From Actinomycetes bacterium (GTDB lineage Bacteria > Actinomycetota > Acidimicrobiia > Acidimicrobiales > Palsa-688), in assembly GCA_021816565.1 (NCBI GenBank), contig JAKAXN010000247.1, positions 1 through 6,823 on the forward strand: a stretch of DNA of 6,823 bases, written 5' to 3'. Each line of letters opens with the position of its first letter. Within the stretch, counting starts at the first letter, position 1. A program made the position numbers and the translations under genes. A model generated the notes under the pieces. That model was given only the letters and a program-made list of their open reading frames with translations. It searched no databases and was not told the origin of the DNA. Of the stretch, positions 1 through 5,146 are shown in pieces.

Positions 1-1
1 G

Positions 2-289
2 ACGGCCATGATGACCCGCTACGGCCTGGCCGACCCGTCGTCGGGGCTGCCGGCCGGCCGGTACGCGGACCCGGCGGTGCAGCAGCTCTACGACTCGACC
101 GTCGCTGCCGGCACCACCGTCGATCACGCCCTCGAGGCCATCGTGCACTTCGAGGAGCAGCACATGGCCTCGCTGAAGGCGGCCGCCAGCCGCACCACCC
201 GGTCCGATCTCGACACCATGTACACCAACCTCGGGCTGGCCTCCACCGCCCACATCACCGCCTGCCACGTGGCGGGCGTCAGCAGCTGA
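2..289 (+). CDS. DUF2202 ferritin-like protein, C-terminal part (5' end outside window)
   Basis: The visible 95 codons match the C-terminal half of the DUF2202 family, small four-helix ferritin-like proteins of unknown function. Seen directly: the RYGLADPSSG segment that follows helix 2 in this family, then a YADPAVQQLYD helix, then a helix carrying HFEEQHMASL, and a final helix ending HITACHV. Family members usually read IEExDIxDL at the third site; here the same place reads FEEQH, so the possible carboxylate is kept and an ExxH-like pair results. The frame is open to the left edge and the usual N-terminal helices with EExxARD and EQxHM motifs are missing, so the gene is cut by the window and the internal ATG codons at 8 and 11 are not the real start. 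The stop is TGA at 287. A metal- or peroxide-related role is only inferred from the fold. Confidence 0.72.
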   Translation, partial: TAMMTRYGLADPSSGLPAGRYADPAVQQLYDSTVAAGTTVDHALEAIVHFEEQHMASLKAAASRTTRSDLDTMYTNLGLASTAHITACHVAGVSS

Positions 290-312
290 ACGCCCCGGGC
301 GCGGCACCTCCC

Positions 313-330
313 TTCCGGTTTTCCGGTTTT
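313..330. repeat. Two tandem copies of TTCCGGTT
   Basis: The 8-bp unit TTCCGGTT occurs twice in tandem (313-320 and 321-328), followed by TT. It is a local T-rich patch in GC-rich DNA directly before the hairpin at 331-350. No function can be assigned. It could be a slippage product or part of a promoter for the J-domain gene downstream. Confidence 0.6.
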
Positions 331-350
331 GCCGGGCTCTCCAGCCCGGC
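331..350 (+). terminator. Perfect 8-bp hairpin after the DUF2202 gene
   Basis: GCCGGGCT (331-338) and AGCCCGGC (343-350) form a perfect 8-bp stem with a CTCC loop, 41 nt after the DUF2202 stop. No T tract follows on either strand (GGCC repeats follow on the right), so it resembles the U-less hairpin terminators proposed for actinobacteria rather than a classical intrinsic terminator. The direction is inferred from the upstream gene. Confidence 0.5.
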
Positions 351-373
351 GGCCGGCCGGCCGATGCCGGTCA

Positions 374-395
374 TTGAGCGGATGGATCTGCTCAA
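374..395. promoter_or_regulatory. Possible operator: TTGAGC-N10-GCTCAA inverted repeat
   Basis: A perfect 6-bp inverted repeat, TTGAGC at 374-379 and GCTCAA at 390-395 with a 10-nt spacer, lies 38 nt before the J-domain start codon. Its size and position would suit a dimeric repressor, but no regulator gene is next to it and 6-bp arms can occur by chance. No clear -10 box was found here. Confidence 0.25.
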
Positions 396-433
396 CGGCA
401 CGGACGCCGGACAGGACCACAGGGATGTGTGCA

Positions 434-922
434 ATGCGTGACGCGGGAAGGAACCCGTGGGATGTGCTCGGCGTGGCCGAGGGCGCCCCGTTCAGCGATG
501 TCAAGAGGGCGTACCTCCGCCTGGCCCGGGCGACCCACCCCGACGCGCCGGGCGGCAGCGCCGGGGCCTTCCGGGAGGTGCAGGCGGCGTTCGAGACGCT
601 CCGCCAGCGGGCCGCCGTGCAGCCGGCAGCCGGCCCGGCTGCCCCGCCTGCCCCCGAGCCGTCCGCCTTCTCCGACCAGCCCGGCCCCAGCGCCGCCCGC
701 CCGGCTGCTCCCGGTTCCGCCGCCCAGCCCGCCCCCGGCCCGGCACCGGCCACCCCCTACGACAGGTGGCTGGCCGGGACCCGGCCCTCCCGGCAGTGGA
801 GCGAGCAGTGGAGCGATAAGGACTTCCTGGTCGCCCGCCGCCCGGTCGCCGCCACCCGCCGGCGCAGCTTCGCCGAGACGCTGGCCGGCGAGCTGGTGGG
901 CCGGAGCGTCCCCGCCGCCTGA
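434..922 (+). CDS. Small J-domain (DnaJ-like) protein with Pro/Ala linker
   Basis: A 162-residue J-domain protein. The J domain covers about residues 7-57: it opens with NPWDVLGV, has helix II VKRAYLRLARATH, the HPD signature at residues 35-37 and helix III FREVQAAFETL. The HPD triad is what stimulates the ATPase of DnaK/Hsp70, so a co-chaperone role is expected from family knowledge. There is no G/F region, no zinc-finger CxxCxGxG and no CTD, so this is not DnaJ or CbpA. Residues 59-107 are an almost pure Pro/Ala/Ser linker. The tail (108-162) is Trp- and Arg-rich (YDRWLAG, QWSEQWSDKDF, TRRRSFAETLAGEL) and may bind a specific partner. ATG 434 is preferred because AGGG at 421-424 lies 9 nt upstream; an in-frame ATG at 425 would place AGGG directly against the start. 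No dnaK or grpE is nearby. It is probably the first gene of a three-gene transcript. Confidence 0.83.
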   Translation: MRDAGRNPWDVLGVAEGAPFSDVKRAYLRLARATHPDAPGGSAGAFREVQAAFETLRQRAAVQPAAGPAAPPAPEPSAFSDQPGPSAARPAAPGSAAQPAPGPAPATPYDRWLAGTRPSRQWSEQWSDKDFLVARRPVAATRRRSFAETLAGELVGRSVPAA

Positions 923-952
923 CAGGAGGCCGGCGCGCGACACTGGCCCGGC

Positions 953-1582
953 ATGTACATCGCCCGGGTGGACGCCAGCACCGGAGAGCACGAGTGGCGG
1001 CCCTTCGTCGAGGCGCAGGGCTTCGGCCACCTGGTCGCCGCCGGGCGGGGCCGGGACGTGCCGGTGGTGGTCCCCACCCAGTTCCTGCTCGACGGGGATT
1101 CGGTGCTGCTCCACCTGGCCGGCCCCAACCCCGTCTTCGACGCCCTGGCCGAGCAGCCCCGGGTGCTGCTCAGCGTGGCCGGGGACTGGGCCTTCATCCC
1201 CTCTGACTGGAAGGCCATCGACGGCGAGGACCCGGCGCTGGGCATCCCCACGACCTACTACGGGGCGGTCCAGCTCATCGGCCCCGCCCGGGTGGACTCC
1301 GATCCCGAGGCGGTGGCCGCCGTCCTGCGCCGCCAGCTGGACGCTCTCCAACCGGGGGTGGACGTGGCCGACCCGGCCGGCGCCCACGGCCCGAAGCTGC
1401 GGGCCATCCGGGGCATCACCATCGCCGTCGAGGAGGTGCGGGCCAAGTTCAAGTACGGGGGCAACGTGGACGACGCCCACCGCCGGGCGGTGGTGGAGCG
1501 CCTGCGGGACCGGGCCGGCCCGGGGGACCGGGCCGCCGCCGCCCACGCCGAGCGGCGGGGGTCCGCCCCGCCGGCCCGCTGA
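953..1582 (+). CDS. PaiB-like FMN-binding split-barrel protein
   Basis: A 209-residue protein resembling the FMN_bind_2/PaiB family (FMN-binding negative transcriptional regulators; PaiB of Bacillus affects sporulation and protease genes). Supporting features in family order: N-terminal MYI; GFGHLVAA (23-30); VPVVVPTQFLLDGD (36-49), like the family's PxATHLPFLLD; LLHLAGPNPVFDAL (52-65), like HxARxNPxW; GDWAFIPSDWK (77-87), matching the characteristic ayISPsWY strand; TTYYGAVQLIG (100-110); and the C-terminal IRGITIAVEEVRAKFKYGGN (152-171), matching the GfeIeItrlegKwKlsQN block. Length is normal for the family. The tail after 188 is Ala/Arg-rich and disordered-looking. ATG 953 is the only start in this frame here, but AGGAGG (924-929) is 23 nt away, so ribosome binding is poor or atypical. 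It lies 30 nt after the J-domain gene. DNA binding is not shown; a flavin-dependent enzyme or sensor is equally possible. Confidence 0.8.
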   Translation: MYIARVDASTGEHEWRPFVEAQGFGHLVAAGRGRDVPVVVPTQFLLDGDSVLLHLAGPNPVFDALAEQPRVLLSVAGDWAFIPSDWKAIDGEDPALGIPTTYYGAVQLIGPARVDSDPEAVAAVLRRQLDALQPGVDVADPAGAHGPKLRAIRGITIAVEEVRAKFKYGGNVDDAHRRAVVERLRDRAGPGDRAAAAHAERRGSAPPAR

Positions 1583-1594
1583 GGCCGAGCGGCG

Positions 1595-2017
1595 GTGGCG
1601 GGACCCAGGCGTCCGGCCCGGGTGGAGGACGTGCACGAGGTGGCGTCGGCCATGCCGCATGTCCGGGTGGTCACCGGCGGTGCCGGCAACCCGATCTACC
1701 AGGTGGGGGGCCGGTCGTTCGTCTTCTTCCGCACCGCCCGGCCTGACGCCCGCGACCCGGTGTCTGGGGAGCGCTGGGACGACGTGATCGTGTTCTGGGT
1801 GGAGTCGGAGGCCGACAAGCAGGCGCTGATCCAGGATCGGGCTACGCCGTGGTTCACCACGGCCCACTTCGACGGCCACCCCTCGGTACTCGTCCGGGCC
1901 GGCCGGCTGGGGGAACTGGAGCGGGACGAGCTGGTCGAGGTGGTCCAGGACGCCTGGCTGGCCCGGGCATCGCCCGGCTGGGCCGCGGACTGGCTGCGGG
2001 CCACCGGCCGATTCTGA
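1595..2017 (+). CDS. YjbR/MmcQ-family protein
   Basis: A 140-residue protein of the MmcQ/YjbR family, with a CyaY-like double-wing fold sometimes described as DNA-binding; the molecular function of most members is unknown. Recognisable blocks: VEDVHEVASAMPHVRV (10-25), the usual N-terminal helix; IYQVGGRSFVFFRTA (34-48), the strand pair; WDDVIVFWVESEADKQALIQD (61-81); then the diagnostic PWFTTAHFDGHPSVLVRAG (85-103) and a C-terminal helix LVEVVQDAWLARASPGWAADWL. The GTG at 1595 gives the longest product; GTG 1622 would begin at VEDVHEV and fits the family's usual N-terminus equally well, and neither has a good Shine-Dalgarno sequence. The gene follows the PaiB-like gene after 12 nt, so translation coupling in one operon is likely. 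It ends 121 nt before the convergent permease 3' end. Confidence 0.82.
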   Translation: MAGPRRPARVEDVHEVASAMPHVRVVTGGAGNPIYQVGGRSFVFFRTARPDARDPVSGERWDDVIVFWVESEADKQALIQDRATPWFTTAHFDGHPSVLVRAGRLGELERDELVEVVQDAWLARASPGWAADWLRATGRF

Positions 2018-2018
2018 T

Positions 2019-2063
2019 CGACTGATACTCATTGCGCGGATTCAGGGGAAAAGGTATCAATCG
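2019..2063. terminator. AT-rich inverted repeat in the convergent gap
   Basis: CGACTGATAC (2019-2028) and GTATCAATCG (2054-2063) pair as a 10-bp stem with a 25-nt loop. On the + strand one position mismatches (C/A); on the - strand the same position is a G-U wobble, so the stem is unbroken there. It starts 2 nt after the YjbR-like stop and lies where transcripts from both sides must end. It is markedly AT-rich for this DNA. A bidirectional termination role is inferred; the loop is long and there is no T tract, so an operator is also possible. Confidence 0.38.
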
Positions 2064-2067
2064 TGCG

Positions 2068-2139
2068 CCCGGAGCCGACCCCGCGCCCGGAGCCGACCCC
2101 ACGCCTGGAGCCGACCCCACGCCCGGAGCCGGCCGGGCT
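2068..2139. repeat. 18-bp tandem repeat, three copies plus a partial fourth
   Basis: Unit CCCGGAGCCGACCCC(G/A)CG: copies at 2068-2085, 2086-2103 (one difference) and 2104-2121 (CCTGG variant), then a degenerate partial copy from 2122 that runs into the permease stop codon (TAG on the - strand, 2138-2140). The array fills the intergenic space downstream of the permease. The period is a multiple of three, so one frame reads (R-P/L-E-P-T-P)n on the + strand, and read-through of the permease stop would add about 26 codons with RLRAWG-like repeats. I see no reason to call either one a gene. Confidence 0.8.
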
Positions 2140-4054
2140 ACCCGGCCTCCTCGGGCACCAGGCCCGAGCCGGTGGCGGTGATGGCCCGGATCTCGTCGGT
2201 CTCGTACCCCGACGCCACCGCCCAGTAGTAGCAGCCGATCCCGATGAGCAGGGCCCACAGGGTGTCGTAGGGGAAGACCAGCGGGTGCGGCTGGTGGGCC
2301 GTCACCCCGAAGCTCGAGTAGTACGACAGGCAGAACTCCGCCAGGATGAAGGTGACCAGCCACCAGCTGCGGTTGATCAGCATCCGGCCCTCGGCCGAGC
2401 CGAACAGCCAGCACAGCCCGCAGAAGGCGTACACCGCCACCGCGCACAGCACGAACCACTCCACGAACGGGGCGTGCTCGGCCGCCTTGGTGGCCGACGC
2501 GCTCGACAGGACCCAGTGGCCCCAGTGCTGCAGCAGGATCCACGCAGCCAGGAACGCCGCCCCGGTGGCGTAGGCGGCCACCCGGTTCATGTAGCCCCGC
2601 TGGGCGGCGAAGAACCAGCTGTAGAGCGGCAGCCCCAGGAACAGCAGGGCCACCAGGTCGGCCAGGGTGGAGTAGCCGGACCAGAACACGATGGCGGTGG
2701 CGGCCAGGAACGACAGCGGCGACCACAGCCGCGCCCCCGGCAGGCGGTACGGCCGGTGCAGGTCCGCGGCGGTGCGGCGGAACACCTGCAGGGAGACGCC
2801 GCCCATGATGTAGGTGAACACGGTCATGCTGGTGATGATCCCGACCAGGCTGTACCAGCTCTTGGACGGGACGGTGAACAGCAGCGCCACCAGGAACGAC
2901 GCCAGCAGCGCCACCCACGGGATCCGGGTGCGGCTGCTGAGCGAGGTGGTGCCCCGGGGGAAGTAGCCGCCCACCCCCATGCCGTAGATTGTCCGCCCGC
3001 CGGTGCCCAGGTAGATGTAGCCGGTGCCGACCGGCGACACGAAGGCGTCGGCGATCAGCAGGTAGGAGAACACCGACACCAGGAACGCCACCCCCGACGC
3101 CTTCATCACCGCGTAGAACGGGCTGGCGGTGGCCAGCACGTGGCCGGCGCCGGCCGAGGGCGACGACAGCCCGGCGTAGTTGCCGGTGCGCACCCCGAAG
3201 TAGTGCCACGGGATGCCCCCGGTGAAGGCCAGCTGCAGCAGGGCGTAGATCACGATTCCGGCCAGCACCGAGGCGATGGTGGCGAAGGGGATGTCCCGCT
3301 GCGGGTTGCGGGCCTCCCCGCCGTAGTCCAGCGCCTGGCGGAACCCCAGGAACGAGAACACGATGCCCGCCGCCGGGATGACGTAGAACACCTTGTTCCA
3401 GCCGAAGGAGGCGAACCCGGCCGGCGGGTTGAGGTTCTTGGAGTGGAACGTCAGGGCGAAGATCAGCACGAACGTGAGGGTGGGGATCACCAGCTTCCAG
3501 ACCATCACGGTGTTGTTGAGCCGGCCCAAGAAGCGCGCTCCGTAGAGGTTGATGAAGAAGAACAGCACCAGCAGCGCCACCGTCATCAGCCACCCCTCGG
3601 GGAAGTGGATGACCGAGCTGGTGGTGATGGGCCGCTGCAGCAGGTTCCAGCTGGCGGGGGCCTGCGGGCCGATGTACTGCACCGTGGCGATGGCCTCGAT
3701 GGCCGGCACCGACGCGCTGGCGATCAGGTAGGCCCAGCCCAGCAGGAAGCCGGTGAAGCTGCCGTGGGTCAGGTGCGGGTAGCGCACCACCGCCCCGGAG
3801 CGGGGCAGCATGGTGGCCACCTCGGCGTAGGCGACGGCGATGAGCAGTACCAGTATCCCGCCGGCCACCCACGACACGATCGACGCCGGCCCGGCCAGCT
3901 CGTCGGCGGTGAGAGCGGAGAACAGCCACCCGGAGCCGATGATGGCCCCGAGGGACAGCAGCAGGAGCTGGCTGCGCGACAGCTCCCGCTTCAGCTTCCG
4001 GTCGCTGGCCTCGAAATCCGAGGCCAGCGCCCGGGACTCGGTGGTAGCGGTCAT
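2138..4054 (-). CDS. APC-superfamily amino acid permease, large form
   Basis: A 638-residue integral membrane protein of the amino acid-polyamine-organocation superfamily, expected to import amino acids by proton symport. TM1 carries the substrate-loop signature GAIIGSGWLFS (36-46). TM2 and the following loop read SWVAGGILVLLIAVAYAEVATMLPRSGAVVRYPHLTHGS, and TM6 with its loop reads GIVFSFLGFRQALDYGGEARNPQRDIP (230-256), the conserved GGExxNPxRdIP stretch. The GSGWLFS and VRYP features recall the YveA aspartate/glutamate-type branch, but substrate cannot be fixed from sequence. About 14-16 hydrophobic segments are visible, against 12 in typical APC members; the extra ones lie in the last ~150 residues (491-513, 530-552, 562-582, 597-615). 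ATG 4054 is chosen because a strong G-rich Shine-Dalgarno (AGGGGGGA) lies 6 nt upstream; the ATG at 4105 has no such site and would place a terminator-like hairpin inside the coding region. It is transcribed alone, toward the YjbR-like gene. Confidence 0.88.
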   Translation of the reverse strand: MTATTESRALASDFEASDRKLKRELSRSQLLLLSLGAIIGSGWLFSALTADELAGPASIVSWVAGGILVLLIAVAYAEVATMLPRSGAVVRYPHLTHGSFTGFLLGWAYLIASASVPAIEAIATVQYIGPQAPASWNLLQRPITTSSVIHFPEGWLMTVALLVLFFFINLYGARFLGRLNNTVMVWKLVIPTLTFVLIFALTFHSKNLNPPAGFASFGWNKVFYVIPAAGIVFSFLGFRQALDYGGEARNPQRDIPFATIASVLAGIVIYALLQLAFTGGIPWHYFGVRTGNYAGLSSPSAGAGHVLATASPFYAVMKASGVAFLVSVFSYLLIADAFVSPVGTGYIYLGTGGRTIYGMGVGGYFPRGTTSLSSRTRIPWVALLASFLVALLFTVPSKSWYSLVGIITSMTVFTYIMGGVSLQVFRRTAADLHRPYRLPGARLWSPLSFLAATAIVFWSGYSTLADLVALLFLGLPLYSWFFAAQRGYMNRVAAYATGAAFLAAWILLQHWGHWVLSSASATKAAEHAPFVEWFVLCAVAVYAFCGLCWLFGSAEGRMLINRSWWLVTFILAEFCLSYYSSFGVTAHQPHPLVFPYDTLWALLIGIGCYYWAVASGYETDEIRAITATGSGLVPEEAG

Positions 4055-4076
4055 CCGTTGTCCCCCCTGGTTCGGT

Positions 4077-4096
4077 GAAAAGCGCCGTGCGGCGCT
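4077..4096 (-). terminator. Intrinsic terminator or attenuator upstream of the permease
   Basis: On the - strand AGCGCC-GCAC-GGCGCT is followed by TTTC, giving a perfect 6-bp GC stem (7 bp if the loop is closed further) and a short U run. It lies 46 nt after the stop codon of the upstream coiled-coil gene and 22 nt before the permease ATG. It could simply end the upstream transcript. If the permease transcript starts further upstream it would instead act as an attenuator. This is the only hairpin in the window followed by a U run. Confidence 0.55.
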
Positions 4097-4097
4097 A

Positions 4098-4149
4098 CCG
4101 CTCATATACCCGCTGATGCGTATTCCTCCAGCAGACGGGTATCTAGCGG
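4098..4149. promoter_or_regulatory. Long imperfect inverted repeat in the permease upstream region
   Basis: Nested complementary blocks: CCGCT (4098-4102) with AGCGG (4145-4149); ATACCCG (4106-4112) with CGGGTAT (4136-4142), perfect; and CTG (4113-4115) with CAG (4132-4134) beside a bulged A. In total 15 pairs surround a 16-nt loop that contains GGAGGAATA on the - strand. The repeat overlaps the stop codon of the coiled-coil gene (4143-4145) and a TATATG hexamer that might be a -10 box for the permease. It may be an operator or an RNA structure. No regulator is adjacent. Confidence 0.4.
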
Positions 4150-4526
4150 CCTTCCGCCGGGCCGGGGCCGGGGTCGAGGCTGATGGGGCTCTCCAGGTGC
4201 ACGGGCCCGGGCCCGGCCGCCCGCAGCCGGGCTGCGTTGCGTCGCTCGAGGGCTGCCGTCATGCGCTCCCGCTCCGCCATCTCCAGCCGGCGGTCCCGCT
4301 CGGGCCCCACCGCCCGCCGCTCCAGGTAGTCGGCGAAGGCGTCCGCCTGGTCGGCCACCCGCTCGGCTTGGGCCGCCGCCTCCAGCCGCTCGCTGACCAG
4401 CCGTCTCTTCAGCGCCTCGGCCTGGGTGCAGGCCTGATCGGCCCGGACCCACAGGGCTGTCAGGCGCTCGCGCCACCGGTTCAGCATCCCGCCCGGCTGG
4501 ACCAGCCGTTCGTCGGCTCCGGTCAT
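4143..4526 (-). CDS. Small charged helical (coiled-coil) protein, unknown function
   Basis: I do not recognise this 127-residue protein. About residues 17-103 are predicted helical by eye, rich in Ala, Arg and Glu (LNRWRERLTALWVRADQAC, then AEALKRRLVSERLEAAAQAERVADQADAFADYLERR and ERDRRLEMAERERMTAALERRNAARLRAA), consistent with a coiled coil. The last 24 residues are Pro/Gly-rich and probably disordered. There is no signal peptide or membrane segment and a single Cys (33), so it should be soluble and cytoplasmic. ATG 4526 is chosen because TAAGCT on the - strand sits exactly 7 nt before it, the geometry of a leaderless start; GTG 4532 in the same frame adds two residues. It is divergent from another charged coiled-coil gene, with 70 nt between their chosen starts. 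Third-position GC bias supports real coding, but only moderately given the base composition. Confidence 0.6.
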   Translation of the reverse strand: MTGADERLVQPGGMLNRWRERLTALWVRADQACTQAEALKRRLVSERLEAAAQAERVADQADAFADYLERRAVGPERDRRLEMAERERMTAALERRNAARLRAAGPGPVHLESPISLDPGPGPAEGR

Positions 4527-4533
4527 GGCCACC

Positions 4534-4539
4534 AGCTTA
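4534..4539 (-). promoter_or_regulatory. -10 box TAAGCT for a leaderless start at 4526
   Basis: On the - strand TAAGCT matches the TANNNT -10 consensus and is separated by 7 nt from ATG 4526, which would place transcription start at or next to the A of ATG. No Shine-Dalgarno is present. No convincing -35 hexamer was found. Confidence 0.42.
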
Positions 4540-4583
4540 TGGGGCCCCGCACCGCCAGCGTTCCGGTGGTGGACGACACTTGG

Positions 4584-4589
4584 TAGCGT
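4584..4589 (+). promoter_or_regulatory. -10 box TAGCGT for a leaderless start near 4597
   Basis: TAGCGT, in the context TTGGTAGCGTGAA, matches TANNNT and ends 7 nt before GTG 4597. The -35 candidate at 17 bp (TTCCGG, 4561-4566) is weak. The box overlaps the earlier in-frame GTG at 4588, which argues against that codon being the start. Confidence 0.42.
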
Positions 4590-4596
4590 GAATGTG

Positions 4597-5139
4597 GTGG
4601 CTGACTCCGTCCCCCCGACGAAATCGCCGGCGCCGGCGCCGGGTAGGGAGCCGCTGTCGGGCCGCGGCCGGGGTGGGTGTGGGGGGACCGGCGGCCAGCG
4701 CCAGAACGCGGCTGACGATAGAGAGTACGCCGCCGACGAGCGGGATCAGGTCGCCAACCGGCGCGAGGAGGTCGCCGACGAGCGGGATCGCCTCGCCGAC
4801 GATCGCGAGGCGCGCCTCGACGCATGGGAGCGCAAGCTGGCCGAGAGGGAGCAACGGACCGACCGGAGGCAGGAGCGGTTGGACCGGATAGCCCGGGGCC
4901 TCCACGCCGACTTGCCGAGCGACCTGGAGCGCTTCGCCGAGACCATGGAGCGCTCCCGTGAGCAACTCGACCGGTCCGAGGAGCAGCTGCGGCGGGTCCG
5001 ATCCCGCTTGGACCGGGACGAGGCCGGGGCGTTCCGGGATCACAACCGGGACGACCGCGGCCAGGAGAGCGTCGACCGGGAGGTGGCCCGCTCGGAGCGG
5101 GACATCAACGGGAACGACGAGGAGGGCAGCGAGGGGTGA
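4597..5139 (+). CDS. Heptad-repeat charged coiled-coil protein, unknown function
   Basis: I do not recognise a family. The 180-residue product (from GTG 4597) has a Pro/Gly-rich N-terminus (1-37, with GRGRGGCGGTGG) and then nine consecutive 7-residue units from residue 39 to 101 of the form A-D-(D/E)-R-(D/E)-x-x: ADDREYA, ADERDQV, ANRREEV, ADERDRL, ADDREAR, LDAWERK and so on. A second helical stretch follows (107-141, DLERFAETMERSREQLDRSEEQLRRVRSRLD), and then a very acidic and basic disordered tail ending NDEEGSEG. Similar ADERD-type heptads occur in actinobacterial signalling proteins beside GAF, ANTAR or GGDEF domains, but no such domain is present here. It is soluble, with no signal peptide. 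GTG 4594, GTG 4588 and ATG 4525 are alternative in-frame starts; the promoter geometry favours 4594 or 4597. It ends 7 nt from the convergent sigma factor gene. Confidence 0.65.
   Translation: MADSVPPTKSPAPAPGREPLSGRGRGGCGGTGGQRQNAADDREYAADERDQVANRREEVADERDRLADDREARLDAWERKLAEREQRTDRRQERLDRIARGLHADLPSDLERFAETMERSREQLDRSEEQLRRVRSRLDRDEAGAFRDHNRDDRGQESVDREVARSERDINGNDEEGSEG
4711..4815 (+). repeat. Degenerate 21-bp coding repeat (heptad units)
   Basis: Five 21-nt units in a row (4711, 4732, 4753, 4774 and 4795) encode the best heptads of the coiled-coil protein. GCCGACGAGCGGGATC is identical at 4732 and 4774, and the unit at 4795 shares GCCGACGA. The repetition is visible at DNA level, so the coiled coil probably grew by duplication of a 21- or 42-bp block. 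Later units are recognisable only in the protein. Confidence 0.65.
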
Positions 5140-5146
5140 GAGGGGC

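Noticed and set aside
329..433. N-terminal extension of the J-domain protein from a TTG at 329.
   Set aside because: The extension overlaps the hairpin and GGCC palindromes, has no ribosome site, and the J domain needs only the part after ATG 434.
392..2032. A 546-codon open frame on the - strand opposite the J-domain, PaiB-like and YjbR-like genes.
   Set aside because: It spans three genes with good family matches on the + strand and has low-complexity Gly/Pro/Arg/His sequence. It is a side effect of high GC content.
2063..2137. A GTG-started peptide of RPEPTP repeats over the 18-bp repeat.
   Set aside because: After the repeat the frame runs antisense through the permease with no stop for 600 codons, so there is no sign of a discrete small protein.
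2068..2139. Possible CRISPR array.
   Set aside because: The 18-bp units are directly adjacent with no unique spacers.
1854..4078. Very long open frames of 670-690 codons on both strands in other frames across the permease region.
   Set aside because: They mirror the permease codons; their translations are rich in Arg, Gly, His, Gln and Pro without domains, while the permease frame has clear APC motifs and membrane segments.
4055..4105. A permease start at ATG 4105, adding 17 residues (MSGSAARRFSPNQGGQR).
   Set aside because: There is no Shine-Dalgarno at proper distance, the extension would encode a U-tailed hairpin, and ATG 4054 has a strong site 6 nt upstream.
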